Of a stretch of DNA of 64,000 nucleotides, positions 32,273 to 41,364 are shown in pieces. The stretch is taken from assembly GCA_946186505.1 (NCBI GenBank), contig CAMHNI010000006.1, positions 1 through 64,000 of the forward strand, given 5' to 3'. Numbering within the stretch: position 1 is the stretch's first letter; every line of letters starts with the position of its first letter. The position numbers and the translations under genes were made by a program. The stretch comes from an uncultured Prevotellaceae bacterium. Lineage in GTDB: Bacteria; Bacteroidota; Bacteroidia; Bacteroidales; Bacteroidaceae. The notes below the pieces were generated by a model. The model was not told where the DNA came from. It was given only the letters and a program-made list of their open reading frames with translations, and searched no databases.

Positions 32273-33946
32273 ATGAAACGTTTATACCTTATATTATTCA
32301 CTATTAACTTTTCACTTTTCACTTGCTTGGCCCAGCCTGGCTGGATTAAGAAAGCGACAAAGTCGGTATTCACCTTGAAGACATTCAGTGCCGACGGCAC
32401 ACTCATTGGCAGTTCGAGCGGATTCTTCACTGGCAGTCAGGGCGAGGCCGTCAGCAGTTTCGCTCCGTTCAAGGGAGCAGCGAGTGCCGTGGTCATCGAC
32501 ACCCAGGGAAAGGAACTTCCTGTAGAGAGCATGCTCGGTGCCAACGACACCTACGATGTGGCCAAGTTCCGCGTGGCATCCAGGAAGACCCAGCCCCTCA
32601 CCATCGCCACAACCAACGCCACGGCTGACATGCAAGTGTGGCTGTTGCCCTACCGTGAGACCAAGAGCATTCCACAGTGCACCGTCCGAAAGACGGAAAT
32701 CTTCCGTGACAACTATGCCTACTACACGGTAGCCCTGAACATGCCCGAAGGCACTACGGGCTGTCCGCTGATGAATGAAGCCGGCGAGGTTGTCGGACTC
32801 ATGCAGCAACCCTACAACCAGGGGGATACGCTGTGCTATGCTGTCAGTGCTGTGTTTGCCGACTCCATGAGAATCAACGGACTGAGCCTGAACGACCCCG
32901 CGTTGAAGAGTACGTTCATCAAGAAGGACCTGCCAACAGATCTCAGCCAGGCCCTCCTGACACTTTACATTGGTCAGGCCTCGCTCGACTCTGCCAGCTT
33001 TGTCCAGATGACAGAAGACTTCATTGCACGTTTCCCCAATGCCCCTGACGGTTACACATACCGAGCACAGACAGAGGCCGGCGGCAAGGACTTTGCCGCC
33101 GCTGCCAGCGACATGGAGCAGGCCATCAAGGTGGCCGACAAGAAGGACGAAGCCCACTTCAACTACTCGAAACTGATTTACCAGAAGGAGATCTACATGA
33201 GTCAGGATCCATTCGACGCATGGTCACTCGACAAAGCTCTCGCCGAAGCACAGGAGGCCGAGCGGCTGAACCCGCTACCCGTCTATCGCCACCAGCAGGC
33301 TGTCATCCTTTACGCCCAGAAGAAATACTCTGAGGCAGCCGACATTTATGCCACACTCTTTGATAGTGACCTGCGCTCGGCTGAACTGTTCTATGAGGCA
33401 TCGCGATGCAAAGCTGCACAGAACGACACCGTCGGACAGATAGCCCTGTTAGACAGCTGTATGACCATGTTCAATAAGCCTTACCTGAAAGAAGCAGCCC
33501 CCTATCTCTACGCCCGCTCACAGTCTCTCATGGATGCCAGACGCTACCGTGAAGCCGTCAACGACCTAAATGAGTACGAGAAGCTCATGCAGGCAACCGT
33601 CAATGCCAATTTCTACTACACCCGTTTTCAGGCTGAGGTTGGCGGACGCCTTTATCAACAGGCACTCAACGACATCGACCGTGCCATACAGATGGTTCCC
33701 GAATACGACCTCTACTACGCTGAGAAAGCTTCACTCCAGGTACGTGTCGGGCTCTATGAGGAAGCAGCCGCCACTGCCCGTGAATGCATCCGAGTAGCTC
33801 CTGACCACAGCGATGGCTACCTGTTCCTCGGCATAGCCCAGTGTCTGACCAACCAGAAGTCAGAGGGTGTCAAAAACCTGCAGAAAGCCAAGGAATTAGG
33901 CGACTCGCAGGCAGATAATTTGATAGATAAATACTCAAAAGAGTAG
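32273..33946 (+). CDS. exported trypsin-like protease domain with TPR repeats
   Basis: 557 residues. Signal peptide MKRLYLILFTINFSLFTCLA (cleavage after about 20). Residues 28-200 resemble a trypsin-like serine protease fold (GSSSGFFTG, YDVAKFRV, TTGCPLMNEAGEVVGLM), but the catalytic Ser motif GNSGG is replaced by GTTGCPL, so it is probably inactive or degenerate. The rest is a TPR superhelix (AEAQEAERLNPLPVYRH, AVNDLNEYEKLMQ, ALNDIDRAIQMVPEYDLYY). Likely a periplasmic scaffold. ATG 32273 is chosen over TTG 32258. Confidence 0.8.
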   Translation: MKRLYLILFTINFSLFTCLAQPGWIKKATKSVFTLKTFSADGTLIGSSSGFFTGSQGEAVSSFAPFKGAASAVVIDTQGKELPVESMLGANDTYDVAKFRVASRKTQPLTIATTNATADMQVWLLPYRETKSIPQCTVRKTEIFRDNYAYYTVALNMPEGTTGCPLMNEAGEVVGLMQQPYNQGDTLCYAVSAVFADSMRINGLSLNDPALKSTFIKKDLPTDLSQALLTLYIGQASLDSASFVQMTEDFIARFPNAPDGYTYRAQTEAGGKDFAAAASDMEQAIKVADKKDEAHFNYSKLIYQKEIYMSQDPFDAWSLDKALAEAQEAERLNPLPVYRHQQAVILYAQKKYSEAADIYATLFDSDLRSAELFYEASRCKAAQNDTVGQIALLDSCMTMFNKPYLKEAAPYLYARSQSLMDARRYREAVNDLNEYEKLMQATVNANFYYTRFQAEVGGRLYQQALNDIDRAIQMVPEYDLYYAEKASLQVRVGLYEEAAATARECIRVAPDHSDGYLFLGIAQCLTNQKSEGVKNLQKAKELGDSQADNLIDKYSKE

Positions 33947-34002
33947 CAGTTGGTGATTTCCCCTTTTTCTATCACCTTTGCACACAAATCCAGAAATAAA
34001 CG

Positions 34003-34398
34003 ATGAAAAAACTGTTTTTATTTGTACTTGGAGCACTGACGTTTGCAGCCTGCCAAGAGTCCTTAGAAGAAAAAGCCGCACGCGAGGTGAAGATGTACAC
34101 CCGCAAGAACTGTCCGGCAAAGATCTCAGATACCGTTATCATGGACAGCCTGACATTTGAGGCTTCCACACACACGCTTCACTACTATTACACGATGACC
34201 GGTGCTGCGGACAGTGTAGGACTTTTGAACAAGGCTGATGCACGGGCAGCACTGTTGGCCGCACTGAGAAATGAGACATCGACGGCTGCATTCAAGGAAG
34301 CTGGCTATAACTTCGCCTATACCTACCACTCACAAAAATCGCCAAAGACAATACTCTTCGATACTGTCTTTGGCGAAAAGGATTATTCGGCCAAATAA
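34003..34398 (+). CDS. small lipoprotein
   Basis: 131 residues. Lipobox MKKLFLFVLGALTFAAC (Cys17). The mature part is unknown; it has a single Cys (KKNCPAK-type) and ends KDYSAK. A weak -7-like box (CACCTTTG at 33973) precedes it. Its last 20 codons contain a perfect hairpin (34339-34376) that serves as terminator for the convergent yebC gene. Confidence 0.7.
   Translation: MKKLFLFVLGALTFAACQESLEEKAAREVKMYTRKNCPAKISDTVIMDSLTFEASTHTLHYYYTMTGAADSVGLLNKADARAALLAALRNETSTAAFKEAGYNFAYTYHSQKSPKTILFDTVFGEKDYSAK
34339..34376 (-). terminator. yebC terminator inside the convergent gene's coding end
   Basis: Perfect 12-bp stem (34339-34350/34365-34376) with a 14-base loop. On the minus strand it is followed by TTTTTG, 46 bases past the yebC stop. 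It lies in coding sequence of the small lipoprotein gene. Confidence 0.75.
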
Positions 34399-34422
34399 AG
34401 GTTGTCGCCGGACTTTCAGCGA

Positions 34423-35160
34423 TTATTCCTCAATGGGTTCCGGCTTCATGTTGGTATAGACGGTCTGCACATCGTCGAAGTCCTCGAGCTTCTCCACCAT
34501 CTTGTCGATGGTCTCGCGCTGCTCGGGTGTCACTTCTTTCAAGTCATTGGGGATGCGGGTGAACTCAGCACCCGTCACCTCGAAGCCATTCTCCTCCAGA
34601 TGCTTTTGGATGGCGCCGAAACTCGACGGATCACCGTAGATGGTGATGCTGTTCTCCTCCTCGTCCTCGTCATATTCATCCTCTACACCATAGTCAATCA
34701 GGTCGAGAATCATCTCGTCCATATCCAGACCATCCTTCTTTTTGAAAGTGAACACGGCCTTGTGGTCAAACAGGAAGCTGAGTGATCCCTGTGTTCCGAG
34801 GTTGCCGTTGAACTTGTTGAAGACCGAACGGACATCGCCCACGGTGCGGGTGGTGTTGTCAGTCAGTGTGTCAACGAAGATGGCAATGCCGTGAGGGCCG
34901 TATCCCTCGTAGGTCACTTCCTTGTAGTCGCTCTGGTCCTTGCCCATAGCGTTCTTGATGGCACGCTCGATGTTGTCCTTCGGCATATTCTCGCGCTTGG
35001 CGTTGGCGATGCAGGCACGCAGTGCGGGGTTCATGTCAGGCTCTGGACCGCCAGCCTTCACGGCAATGGCAATCTGCTTGCCAATCTTGGTAAATGTCTT
35101 GGCCATGTGGCCCCATCTCTTCAGCTTTGTAGCTTTACGATATTCAAATGCTCTTCCCAT
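34423..35160 (-). CDS. yebC: YebC/PmpR family protein
   Basis: 245 residues. Cytoplasmic protein of the family seen both as transcription regulators and as ribosome-associated factors that relieve stalling at proline stretches. The conserved N-terminus MGRAFEYRKATKLKRWGHMAK fixes the start at ATG 35160. Further motifs are NIERAIKNAMGKD, YEGYGPHGIAIFVDTLTDN and QGSLSFLFDHKAVF. A run of acidic residues (EDEYDEDEEEN) sits in domain 3. Downstream of pheT on the same strand, 54 bases apart. Confidence 0.92.
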   Translation of the reverse strand: MGRAFEYRKATKLKRWGHMAKTFTKIGKQIAIAVKAGGPEPDMNPALRACIANAKRENMPKDNIERAIKNAMGKDQSDYKEVTYEGYGPHGIAIFVDTLTDNTTRTVGDVRSVFNKFNGNLGTQGSLSFLFDHKAVFTFKKKDGLDMDEMILDLIDYGVEDEYDEDEEENSITIYGDPSSFGAIQKHLEENGFEVTGAEFTRIPNDLKEVTPEQRETIDKMVEKLEDFDDVQTVYTNMKPEPIEE

Positions 35161-35173
35161 TGTATTTTGAATT

Positions 35174-35211
35174 ATTACGTTATGACGTTTTATCAATATT
35201 ACGTTATGACG
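35174..35211. repeat. 14-bp direct repeat between yebC and pheT
   Basis: ATTACGTTATGACG at 35174-35187 and 35198-35211, identical and 24 bases apart, filling most of the 54-base gap. Confidence 0.85.
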
Positions 35212-35214
35212 CCA

Positions 35215-37665
35215 TTATCTGAGCTCAGCGTTGAGCTGCTTCTTCAGGTTGGCAATCAGTTTCTGCATGATGGCATCAATCTGCTTGTCGCCCATCGTCT
35301 GGGTCTCATCCTGTAGGATGAAGTTTACAGCGTAGGACTTCTTGCCGGCGGGCAGCTTTTCACCCTCATAGACATCGAACAGCTCGACGCGCTTCAGCAG
35401 TTTCTTCTCAGTCTGACGGGCAATCTGCTCAATCTGGGCAAACTCCACGCTGTTGTCAACGAGCAGGGCCAGGTCGCGGCTCACAGCCGGGAACTTAGGC
35501 ACCTCGGTGAAGGTAATCTCGTTCTTCTTCGTGGTCTTCATCAGCAGCGTCCAGTTCATCTCAGCGTAATAGACGGTGTTGTCGATGCCAAACTGCTTCT
35601 GCAGCTTCTTCGTCAGCACACCCATTTCACAGAGCACCTTACCACCACGATTCTCGATGGCGATGCCGGCGGCAAAGAAGGGATTCTCCGACTTCTTGCG
35701 AACGGTCAGGCCGGGCTTCAGGCCAATGCGGCGGAACACGTTCTCAACATAGGCAGACAGCTCGTAGAACGAAGAGTCTTCGTCCTTGTGTGCCCACGAA
35801 CCTTCCACGCGCTTGCCCGTCAGCCACAGTCCCAGGTGGTACTGCTCCTTGTAGGCCTGCATGGGGTCGTCGTCATTCTTCTTCTCAGGGTCGAAGTAAT
35901 ATACGTTGCCAAACTCGAAGAAACGCAGGTTCTGGTTCTTGCGGTTGGCATTGTGGGCAATGCTCTCCAAACCGCCATACAGCAGCGTGGCACGCATCAC
36001 GTTCAAATCGCTCGATAGCGGATTCAAAATCTTCACCAGCTTGTCATGTGTGTCGGCATAGTATGCCGACTTAGTCAGCGAGTTGTTCAGTATCTCGTTG
36101 AAGCCCTCGCCCACCAGCTGCTCGCTCACCAGGTTGGCCAGCTTATGCTTGCGGTCCTCATCGCCTTTGATGACGAGCGAGCCTTTCAACTGCGTGGGAA
36201 TCTCCACATTATTATATCCGTAGATGCGCAGGATGTCCTCTACCACGTCGCACGGGCGCTGCACGTCAACGCGGTAGGCAGGCACCTCCAGCAGGAGCGT
36301 CTCAGCATTCTCGCTGAGTATCTTCATCTCCAACGACGCGCAGATATCCTTAATCGTCTGATGAGGTATATCCTTACCAATCAACGACTTGACATAATTA
36401 AAGTCAAGCTCCACTTTAGCATTCTCAATGGGTGAAGGATACTCGTCGCGAATCTCCATCGACACCTTTCCGCCAGCCAGTTCGCGGCACATGATGGCGG
36501 CCTGCTTCAGGGCGTAGATAACGCCATTGGGGTCGATGCCGCGCTCAAAGCGGAACGAGGCATCGGTCGACAGACCGTGACGGCGGGCCGACTTGCGAAT
36601 CCAGGTGGGATGGAAGTAGGCACTCTCGAGAACCACGTTCTTCGTCGTCTCGTAAGTACCACTACCCCTGCCGCCAAACACGCCGGCGATACACATGGCA
36701 TCCTCAGTGTTGCAGATGGCCAGGTCGCGGTCGGAGAGCTTATGCTCAACACCGTCTAATGTCTGGAACGGCGTACCCTCGGGCATGGTCTTCACCACAA
36801 TCTTGTGGCCCGTCACCATATCGGCATCGAAGCAATGCAGGGGCTGACCATATGCGAACATGATGTAGTTCGTGATGTCAACAATGTTGTTGATAGGACG
36901 CAGGCCGACAGTCGTCAGGCGCGTCTTCAACCACTCGGGCGACTCCTTCACCTCGCAGTCGGTGATGCTGACGCAGGCATAGCGGCGGCAAGCCTCGCTG
37001 TTCTCAATCACCACATCGATGGGCAGGTCGTTGTTGTCGACCGTAAAAGCCGACTCGTCAGGACGGTGCAGCGAGGTTTCGTAACCATTCTGCTTCAGCC
37101 AGGCGTAGAGGTCGCGGGCAACGCCCCAGTGACTTAGGGCATCGGCACGGTTGGCGGTGATGTCAATCTCAATCAGCCAGTCGCTCTCCAAGTTATAATA
37201 CTCGGCGGCGGGCTGACCAACAGGTGCGTCCTCGGGCAGCACGATGATACCGTCGTGAGAGGTACCCACGCCAATCTCGTCCTCGGCACAGATCATGCCG
37301 CATGACTCCACGCCGCGCAGTTTCGACTTCTTGATGACAAACTCATTGTCGCCGTCGTAGAGCACACAGCCCAAGTCGGCAACTATCACTTTCTGTCCGG
37401 CAGCCACGTTGGGGGCGCCGCAGACAATCTGGCTCGGCTCGCCTTTGCCTAAGTCGACGGTCGTCACGTGCAGGTGGTCGCTGTTGGGATGAGCCTCACA
37501 GGTCAGCACCTGTCCTACGTACAGTCCCTTCAGACCGCCGCGGATGCTCTGCACCTCTTCAAGGGCATCAACTTCCAGACCCGTCGACGTCAGCGAGTCG
37601 CATACCTGCTGCGGCGTCAAGTCAAAGTCGACATAGTCCTTCAGCCATTTATAAGAAATATTCAT
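35215..37665 (-). CDS. pheT: phenylalanyl-tRNA synthetase beta subunit
   Basis: 816 residues, beta chain of the (alpha-beta)2 enzyme that charges tRNA-Phe. Domains in order are the N-terminal B1 part (MNISYKWLKDYV), an EMAP/OB tRNA-binding domain (about 40-150), the B3/B4 editing domain (about 210-370), B5, and a C-terminal ferredoxin-like anticodon-binding domain (VPKFPAVSRDLALLV). The alpha subunit gene is not in this window. No clear -7 box is visible in front of it; a heptamer repeat array occupies its upstream region. Confidence 0.96.
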   Translation of the reverse strand: MNISYKWLKDYVDFDLTPQQVCDSLTSTGLEVDALEEVQSIRGGLKGLYVGQVLTCEAHPNSDHLHVTTVDLGKGEPSQIVCGAPNVAAGQKVIVADLGCVLYDGDNEFVIKKSKLRGVESCGMICAEDEIGVGTSHDGIIVLPEDAPVGQPAAEYYNLESDWLIEIDITANRADALSHWGVARDLYAWLKQNGYETSLHRPDESAFTVDNNDLPIDVVIENSEACRRYACVSITDCEVKESPEWLKTRLTTVGLRPINNIVDITNYIMFAYGQPLHCFDADMVTGHKIVVKTMPEGTPFQTLDGVEHKLSDRDLAICNTEDAMCIAGVFGGRGSGTYETTKNVVLESAYFHPTWIRKSARRHGLSTDASFRFERGIDPNGVIYALKQAAIMCRELAGGKVSMEIRDEYPSPIENAKVELDFNYVKSLIGKDIPHQTIKDICASLEMKILSENAETLLLEVPAYRVDVQRPCDVVEDILRIYGYNNVEIPTQLKGSLVIKGDEDRKHKLANLVSEQLVGEGFNEILNNSLTKSAYYADTHDKLVKILNPLSSDLNVMRATLLYGGLESIAHNANRKNQNLRFFEFGNVYYFDPEKKNDDDPMQAYKEQYHLGLWLTGKRVEGSWAHKDEDSSFYELSAYVENVFRRIGLKPGLTVRKKSENPFFAAGIAIENRGGKVLCEMGVLTKKLQKQFGIDNTVYYAEMNWTLLMKTTKKNEITFTEVPKFPAVSRDLALLVDNSVEFAQIEQIARQTEKKLLKRVELFDVYEGEKLPAGKKSYAVNFILQDETQTMGDKQIDAIMQKLIANLKKQLNAELR

Positions 37666-37674
37666 AACTAATTC

Positions 37675-37716
37675 TCAATTGTCAATTATCAATTATCAAT
37701 TATCAATTATCAATTA
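37675..37716. repeat. heptamer tandem repeat (TCAATTA), 6 units
   Basis: Five perfect TCAATTA units after one TCAATTG unit, between pheT and rpsP. Related in unit length to arrays at 55974, 60604 and 63540. Confidence 0.9.
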
Positions 37717-37726
37717 AAAAAGAAAC

Positions 37727-37759
37727 GACTGGACACTGAGCTATGCCCGATGTCCAGTC
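37727..37759 (-). terminator. terminator of rpsP
   Basis: Perfect 9-bp stem GACTGGACA/TGTCCAGTC; on the minus strand it is followed by GTTTCTTTTTT. It lies 29 bases past the rpsP stop. Confidence 0.85.
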
Positions 37760-37787
37760 AGTGTCTTTGCGAACTTTAAGGAAAGAC

Positions 37788-38327
37788 TTAAGCCTCTGCG
37801 GGAGCTTCCTCTGCAGCAACGGCCTCAGCAGCCTTTGCAGCCTCTTCCTCAGCCTTAGCGGCAGCGGCAGCAGCTTTCTTGTCGGCTACCTTCTTTGCAA
37901 TTTCCTCATTCACCTTCTTCTCGGCATCGAGAGCCTTAGCAGCAGCGTCCTTCTTGGCCTTGGCCTCAGCATCAGCGATCTTTTTCAGACCGTTCTGCTT
38001 GTCAGCCTTCCAGGCGTCGAACTTCTTCTGTGCAGCAGCCTCGTCAAAGACGCCCTTCTTCACGCCACCCTTCAGGTGCTTCATCAGGTACACGCCCTCA
38101 CGGCTGAGAATGTTGCGTACTGTGTCTGTGGGCTGGGCACCAACCTCAACCCAATAAAGAGCACGCTCGAAATTCAAGTCAACTGTGGCAGGATTGGTGT
38201 TAGGATTGTACATACCAATCTTCTCAGTAAAACGACCATCACGTGGTGCTCTGGCATCGGCGATGACGATACGGTAAACAGCATACCCCTTGCGACCGCC
38301 GCGCTGCAATCTGATTTTTGTTGCCAT
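37788..38327 (-). CDS. rpsP: ribosomal protein S16 with long C-terminal extension
   Basis: 179 residues; the core (residues 1-85, [21 protein letters not shown]...) is normal S16, but bacterial S16 is usually 80-90 residues. The added 90 residues are rich in Ala, Lys and Glu (for example [20 protein letters not shown]) and are probably a single charged helix or disordered. Similar extensions exist in Bacteroidota. It has its own promoter (38399-38430), a hairpin leader and a terminator, so it is a single-gene unit. Confidence 0.95.
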   Translation of the reverse strand: MATKIRLQRGGRKGYAVYRIVIADARAPRDGRFTEKIGMYNPNTNPATVDLNFERALYWVEVGAQPTDTVRNILSREGVYLMKHLKGGVKKGVFDEAAAQKKFDAWKADKQNGLKKIADAEAKAKKDAAAKALDAEKKVNEEIAKKVADKKAAAAAAKAEEEAAKAAEAVAAEEAPAEA

Positions 38328-38371
38328 TGATAATAATAAATCTTTAAATTTTGTGTAATAAAATTGAATTT

Positions 38372-38396
38372 CCTGCTATTATCTCGTAATAGCGGG
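38372..38396 (-). promoter_or_regulatory. hairpin in the rpsP leader
   Basis: 10-bp stem (one G-T pair) around a 5-base loop, starting within 2-3 bases of the -7 box and 45 bases before the rpsP start. It lies at the very 5' end of the transcript and could be a binding site for autoregulation or a stabiliser. Confidence 0.5.
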
Positions 38397-38398
38397 TG

Positions 38399-38430
38399 CA
38401 AAGGTACTACTTTTTGGCAAAAAAACCAAA
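38399..38430 (-). promoter_or_regulatory. promoter of rpsP
   Basis: On the minus strand TTTG (38427-38430), 20 bases, TACCTTTG (38399-38406). Confidence 0.8.
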
Positions 38431-38469
38431 ATATTGAGGAGATAATTTTCATATTTCACAGATTTTGTG

Positions 38470-38477
38470 TAATTTTG
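38470..38477 (+). promoter_or_regulatory. -7 box (TAATTTTG) of the GT2 gene
   Basis: TAATTTTG ends 4 bases before ATG 38482, so transcription should begin at or next to the A of ATG. Confidence 0.6.
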
Positions 38478-38481
38478 GAGC

Positions 38482-39378
38482 ATGGAACAGACGAAAACCG
38501 AGCTTTCGATACTTATACCCGTCTATAATACTGTCTGTGTTGACTTTGTACGCCAGCTACAGCAGCAGGCAGCCGACATACTAAGAGAGTATGAAATTAT
38601 TGTAGCTGACGATGCTTCCACTGACCAGGCTTGTATAGAGCAAAACCGGCAAATTCAGGAAATGTCACACTGCCATTATATAATAAAAGAGGTGAACACC
38701 GGTAGTGCCGCCACGCGCAATTTCCTGGCCAGACAGAGTTGCTATCGCTGGCTGTTGTTCCTCGACTGCGACATGCAGATTACTGACCGGCAGTTCATCA
38801 GCCGCTACCTTGAGCCATGTTCCTCGCCCGTCGTCAACGGCGGACTCTGCATCGTCCTTGACGACAGCCTCAAGCACACCTGCCTCCGCTATCGGTACGA
38901 GAAGGCCGAGGAACCCAACCACACACCAGAACGCCGCCAGCAGCAGCCTTATCAGTCGTTCCGCTCCACGAACTTCCTCATCGACCGCGAGGTGATGCTA
39001 CGCATACCCTTCGACGAGCGCTTCAAGCACAGCGGCTATGAAGACGTGTTCTTCGGAAAGCAGCTCAGACTTCATGACATCAGCATCAGCCACATCGACA
39101 ACCCCGTATTGATGACCGATTTTGAAGACAACCCTGCATACGTTGCCAAGATTGAGCGCAGCCTGCACACCCTCCATGACTTCCGTTACGAGCTGCAGGG
39201 CTATTCACGTCTGCTCACGCTGGCCGAGGGCATTCACCTCACTGCCGTCCGTAGCTGTCTCGTGCTTTTTCACCGTATCTTCGGGCCGCTTATGCGTCGC
39301 AACCTCTGTGGCAGTCATCCTCTGCTGACCATATTCAAACTCTATAGAACAGGTTATTATTTATCTATTAAAGACTAA
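38482..39378 (+). CDS. family 2 glycosyltransferase
   Basis: 298 residues. GT-A fold: LSILIPVYN at the start, then IIVADDASTDQAC (the DD nucleotide-sugar site) and FLDCDMQ (the DxD-type metal site, about residue 93). The C-terminal half has NFLIDREVMLRIPFDERFKHSGYEDVFFG, a typical acceptor-site region. It is cytoplasmic or peripheral; the sugar and acceptor are unknown. Leaderless start. The following rhaM gene is 7 bases away on the same strand. Confidence 0.88.
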   Translation: MEQTKTELSILIPVYNTVCVDFVRQLQQQAADILREYEIIVADDASTDQACIEQNRQIQEMSHCHYIIKEVNTGSAATRNFLARQSCYRWLLFLDCDMQITDRQFISRYLEPCSSPVVNGGLCIVLDDSLKHTCLRYRYEKAEEPNHTPERRQQQPYQSFRSTNFLIDREVMLRIPFDERFKHSGYEDVFFGKQLRLHDISISHIDNPVLMTDFEDNPAYVAKIERSLHTLHDFRYELQGYSRLLTLAEGIHLTAVRSCLVLFHRIFGPLMRRNLCGSHPLLTIFKLYRTGYYLSIKD

Positions 39379-39385
39379 AGCTATT

Positions 39386-39706
39386 ATGACAAGAAGATTT
39401 GCATTTAAGATGAAGCTGAAGCCCGGCTTCGAAAAGGAGTATCAGAAACGCCATGCTGCCATCTGGCCCGAACTGGTGGAAATGATCAAGGAACAGGGTG
39501 TGGGCAACTACAGCATCTATTGGGACCGCGACACCAATCTGCTGTTTGCCTACCAGGAGTGTTCAAAGGAGGGCAACTCGCAGGACACCGAGAACGTGGA
39601 CCCCATCACACAGAAATGGTGGGACATGATGGCCGACATCATGGAGGTCAATCCCGACAACTCACCCGTTACAATCCCTCTGGAAGAGGTGTTCCACCTG
39701 GATTAG
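39386..39706 (+). CDS. rhaM: L-rhamnose mutarotase
   Basis: 106 residues, converts alpha- and beta-L-rhamnose. Family marks are RHAAIWPELVEMIKEQGVGNYSIYWD (the His and following helix) and WWDMMADIMEVNPDNSP. It follows the glycosyltransferase by 7 bases, although a rhamnose operon is not visible around it. Its stop is 4 bases from the convergent DUF5715 gene. Confidence 0.93.
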   Translation: MTRRFAFKMKLKPGFEKEYQKRHAAIWPELVEMIKEQGVGNYSIYWDRDTNLLFAYQECSKEGNSQDTENVDPITQKWWDMMADIMEVNPDNSPVTIPLEEVFHLD

Positions 39707-39710
39707 TCGG

Positions 39711-40439
39711 TCATCTCACGGTCATGTGAAAGCAGCCCTGCTTCACCTCGTACTTGATGTAGCAGCGTCCCTGCTGGCGCATGTCGCGCAGCACCTCTGA
39801 CAACACGAACTTCAGTGTGTCGTTACGCACTTCACGACGGTGGGGCCCCTCAGGAGGTTCCACCGTTTCATAGCGGTTGTAGCAGATATCGAAAGTCGTG
39901 CCGTAGAGATGGCAGGAATTCTCCGTGGCATTGCCGTTGAAGGTACGCAGTCGTGCCACGTCCTCCTCCGTCCTGAGCACGCTGGTGACTATCAGGCGAT
40001 GCAATGGCACGCCTTTGACATACAGGGAGTCGAAGAACGCCTCTCCGATGTCTTGCAGCAGTACGGCAGCACGCGGTACGAGATAGGGGATGCTCAACCG
40101 GAGCGGGTCAACATGATAATAGGGAGAAGCGGCCACATAGACCAGTTCCTTCTTGCGGGCCTCAGCATCGGCACGATTCCTGACAGGCGACACCCCCCAC
40201 TGCTGCGCTGCCACTAACTGAACGGCATTGGTATCGGGGAAAGCCTCCTTGTAATTGGGCACGCTCAATATACGATGTGGGGTGAAGCCTGTCGGCAGAG
40301 GCTTCGCCTGACGGACATCGGCTGACGGCTTGTCAGCCGGTACATGACCGGCAATGGCAAGATATGTCCAGCGTACCACCGCCAACACCAGTGTAACGAT
40401 GATAAACCCCTGCAAATAGCTCTTCTTCGTCAGTCTCAT
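39711..40439 (-). CDS. DUF5715 family protein
   Basis: 242 residues. One N-terminal membrane helix (about residues 9-29), then a periplasmic domain. Near the end CHLYGTTFDICYNRY looks like the His-x(n)-Asp site of VanY/M15-type peptidases (SxHxxGxAxDI), so a peptidoglycan carboxypeptidase-like fold is plausible but unproven. It is the last gene of DUF1015-yigZ-glucosaminidase-DUF5715, beginning 6 bases after the glucosaminidase stop. Confidence 0.8.
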   Translation of the reverse strand: MRLTKKSYLQGFIIVTLVLAVVRWTYLAIAGHVPADKPSADVRQAKPLPTGFTPHRILSVPNYKEAFPDTNAVQLVAAQQWGVSPVRNRADAEARKKELVYVAASPYYHVDPLRLSIPYLVPRAAVLLQDIGEAFFDSLYVKGVPLHRLIVTSVLRTEEDVARLRTFNGNATENSCHLYGTTFDICYNRYETVEPPEGPHRREVRNDTLKFVLSEVLRDMRQQGRCYIKYEVKQGCFHMTVR

Positions 40440-40445
40440 AGTTTA

Positions 40446-41354
40446 TCAGCGCAACCTTAGTGCATCGCCTACGCAGATGTCGTAGTCGGGTTTCAGCTTG
40501 TTCATCTTGTAGAGCGACTTCAGGCGGATGCCGTAGGACTGGGCGATGCTGTACATCGACTCACCCTGACGGACATAGTGCAAGTGGTTCTTGTACTCCT
40601 TGGGGGCTCGCTTCTGCTTCTTCTTCAGCCAGATGATTTCACCCTCTGTCAGACGTTCGTCACGGTCACGCTCATTATACTTCGCTATCTTCTTGTACGA
40701 GATGCCTATCTCCTCGCCAATAGCACGGAACGTGTCACCACGGCGAGCATAGAGGTAATAGTTCTTGTTGTATATCCTGATGGGATGCAGCTGCTGTCCG
40801 TTGACGGCATGATCCTTGGTGCGCTCGGTCATGAAACGGTCATAATCCTTGGCCGTATCGTATTTGTAGAGGCGGTACAGCTGTATCAGCTCTATCAGCT
40901 GGTCGGCATACTTGGGGTTGGTAGCATAGCCAGCGGCCTTCAATCCACGTGCCCATCCCTTGTAATCGGTAGGCTGAAGACTGAAGAGGCTGCGGTAGCG
41001 CTGACCAGTAGCCAGAAATTGCGAGTGGTCCTCAAAGGAGTCAAAGGCGGTGTCGTAAGCACGGAAGCACTCGTCCCGAGCGTCATCATCTTTATAGACC
41101 TTACGTCCAGTCCACCCATGACATTTGATGCCGAAATGGTTGTTGGAGCGGAGCACCAGGGCACTCTGCCCTGCCCCACTCTCGAAGATGCCCTGTGCCA
41201 GCGTGATGGAAGCCGGTACCCGCCAACGTCGCATCTGCTCGATGGCAATATCCTTGTATTGGTCAATATATTGCTGGTAGCGTTCGTTCCACTTCATCTG
41301 GGCAGAAGCGGAGAGTGCCGTCAGCAGAAACAAAGAAAACAATCCTTTACGCAT
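40446..41354 (-). CDS. exported glucosaminidase with LysM domains
   Basis: 302 residues. Signal peptide MRKGLFSLFLLTALSASAQ. The catalytic domain (residues 25-170) is a GH73-type N-acetylglucosaminidase (ITLAQGIFESGAGQS with the catalytic Glu; NNHFGIKCHGW). The C-terminus has two LysM modules (RIYNKNYYLYARRGDTFRAI and HYVRQGESMYSIAQSYG) that bind peptidoglycan. The start is ATG 41354; a longer frame upstream lies in yigZ. Acts in cell-wall turnover in the periplasm. Confidence 0.92.
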   Translation of the reverse strand: MRKGLFSLFLLTALSASAQMKWNERYQQYIDQYKDIAIEQMRRWRVPASITLAQGIFESGAGQSALVLRSNNHFGIKCHGWTGRKVYKDDDARDECFRAYDTAFDSFEDHSQFLATGQRYRSLFSLQPTDYKGWARGLKAAGYATNPKYADQLIELIQLYRLYKYDTAKDYDRFMTERTKDHAVNGQQLHPIRIYNKNYYLYARRGDTFRAIGEEIGISYKKIAKYNERDRDERLTEGEIIWLKKKQKRAPKEYKNHLHYVRQGESMYSIAQSYGIRLKSLYKMNKLKPDYDICVGDALRLR

Positions 41355-41364
41355 AATACTCCTA

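Noticed and set aside
37666..37787. Possible rpsP-pheT regulatory element
   Set aside because: The gap is filled by the heptamer array and the rpsP terminator; nothing resembles a tRNA-dependent leader.
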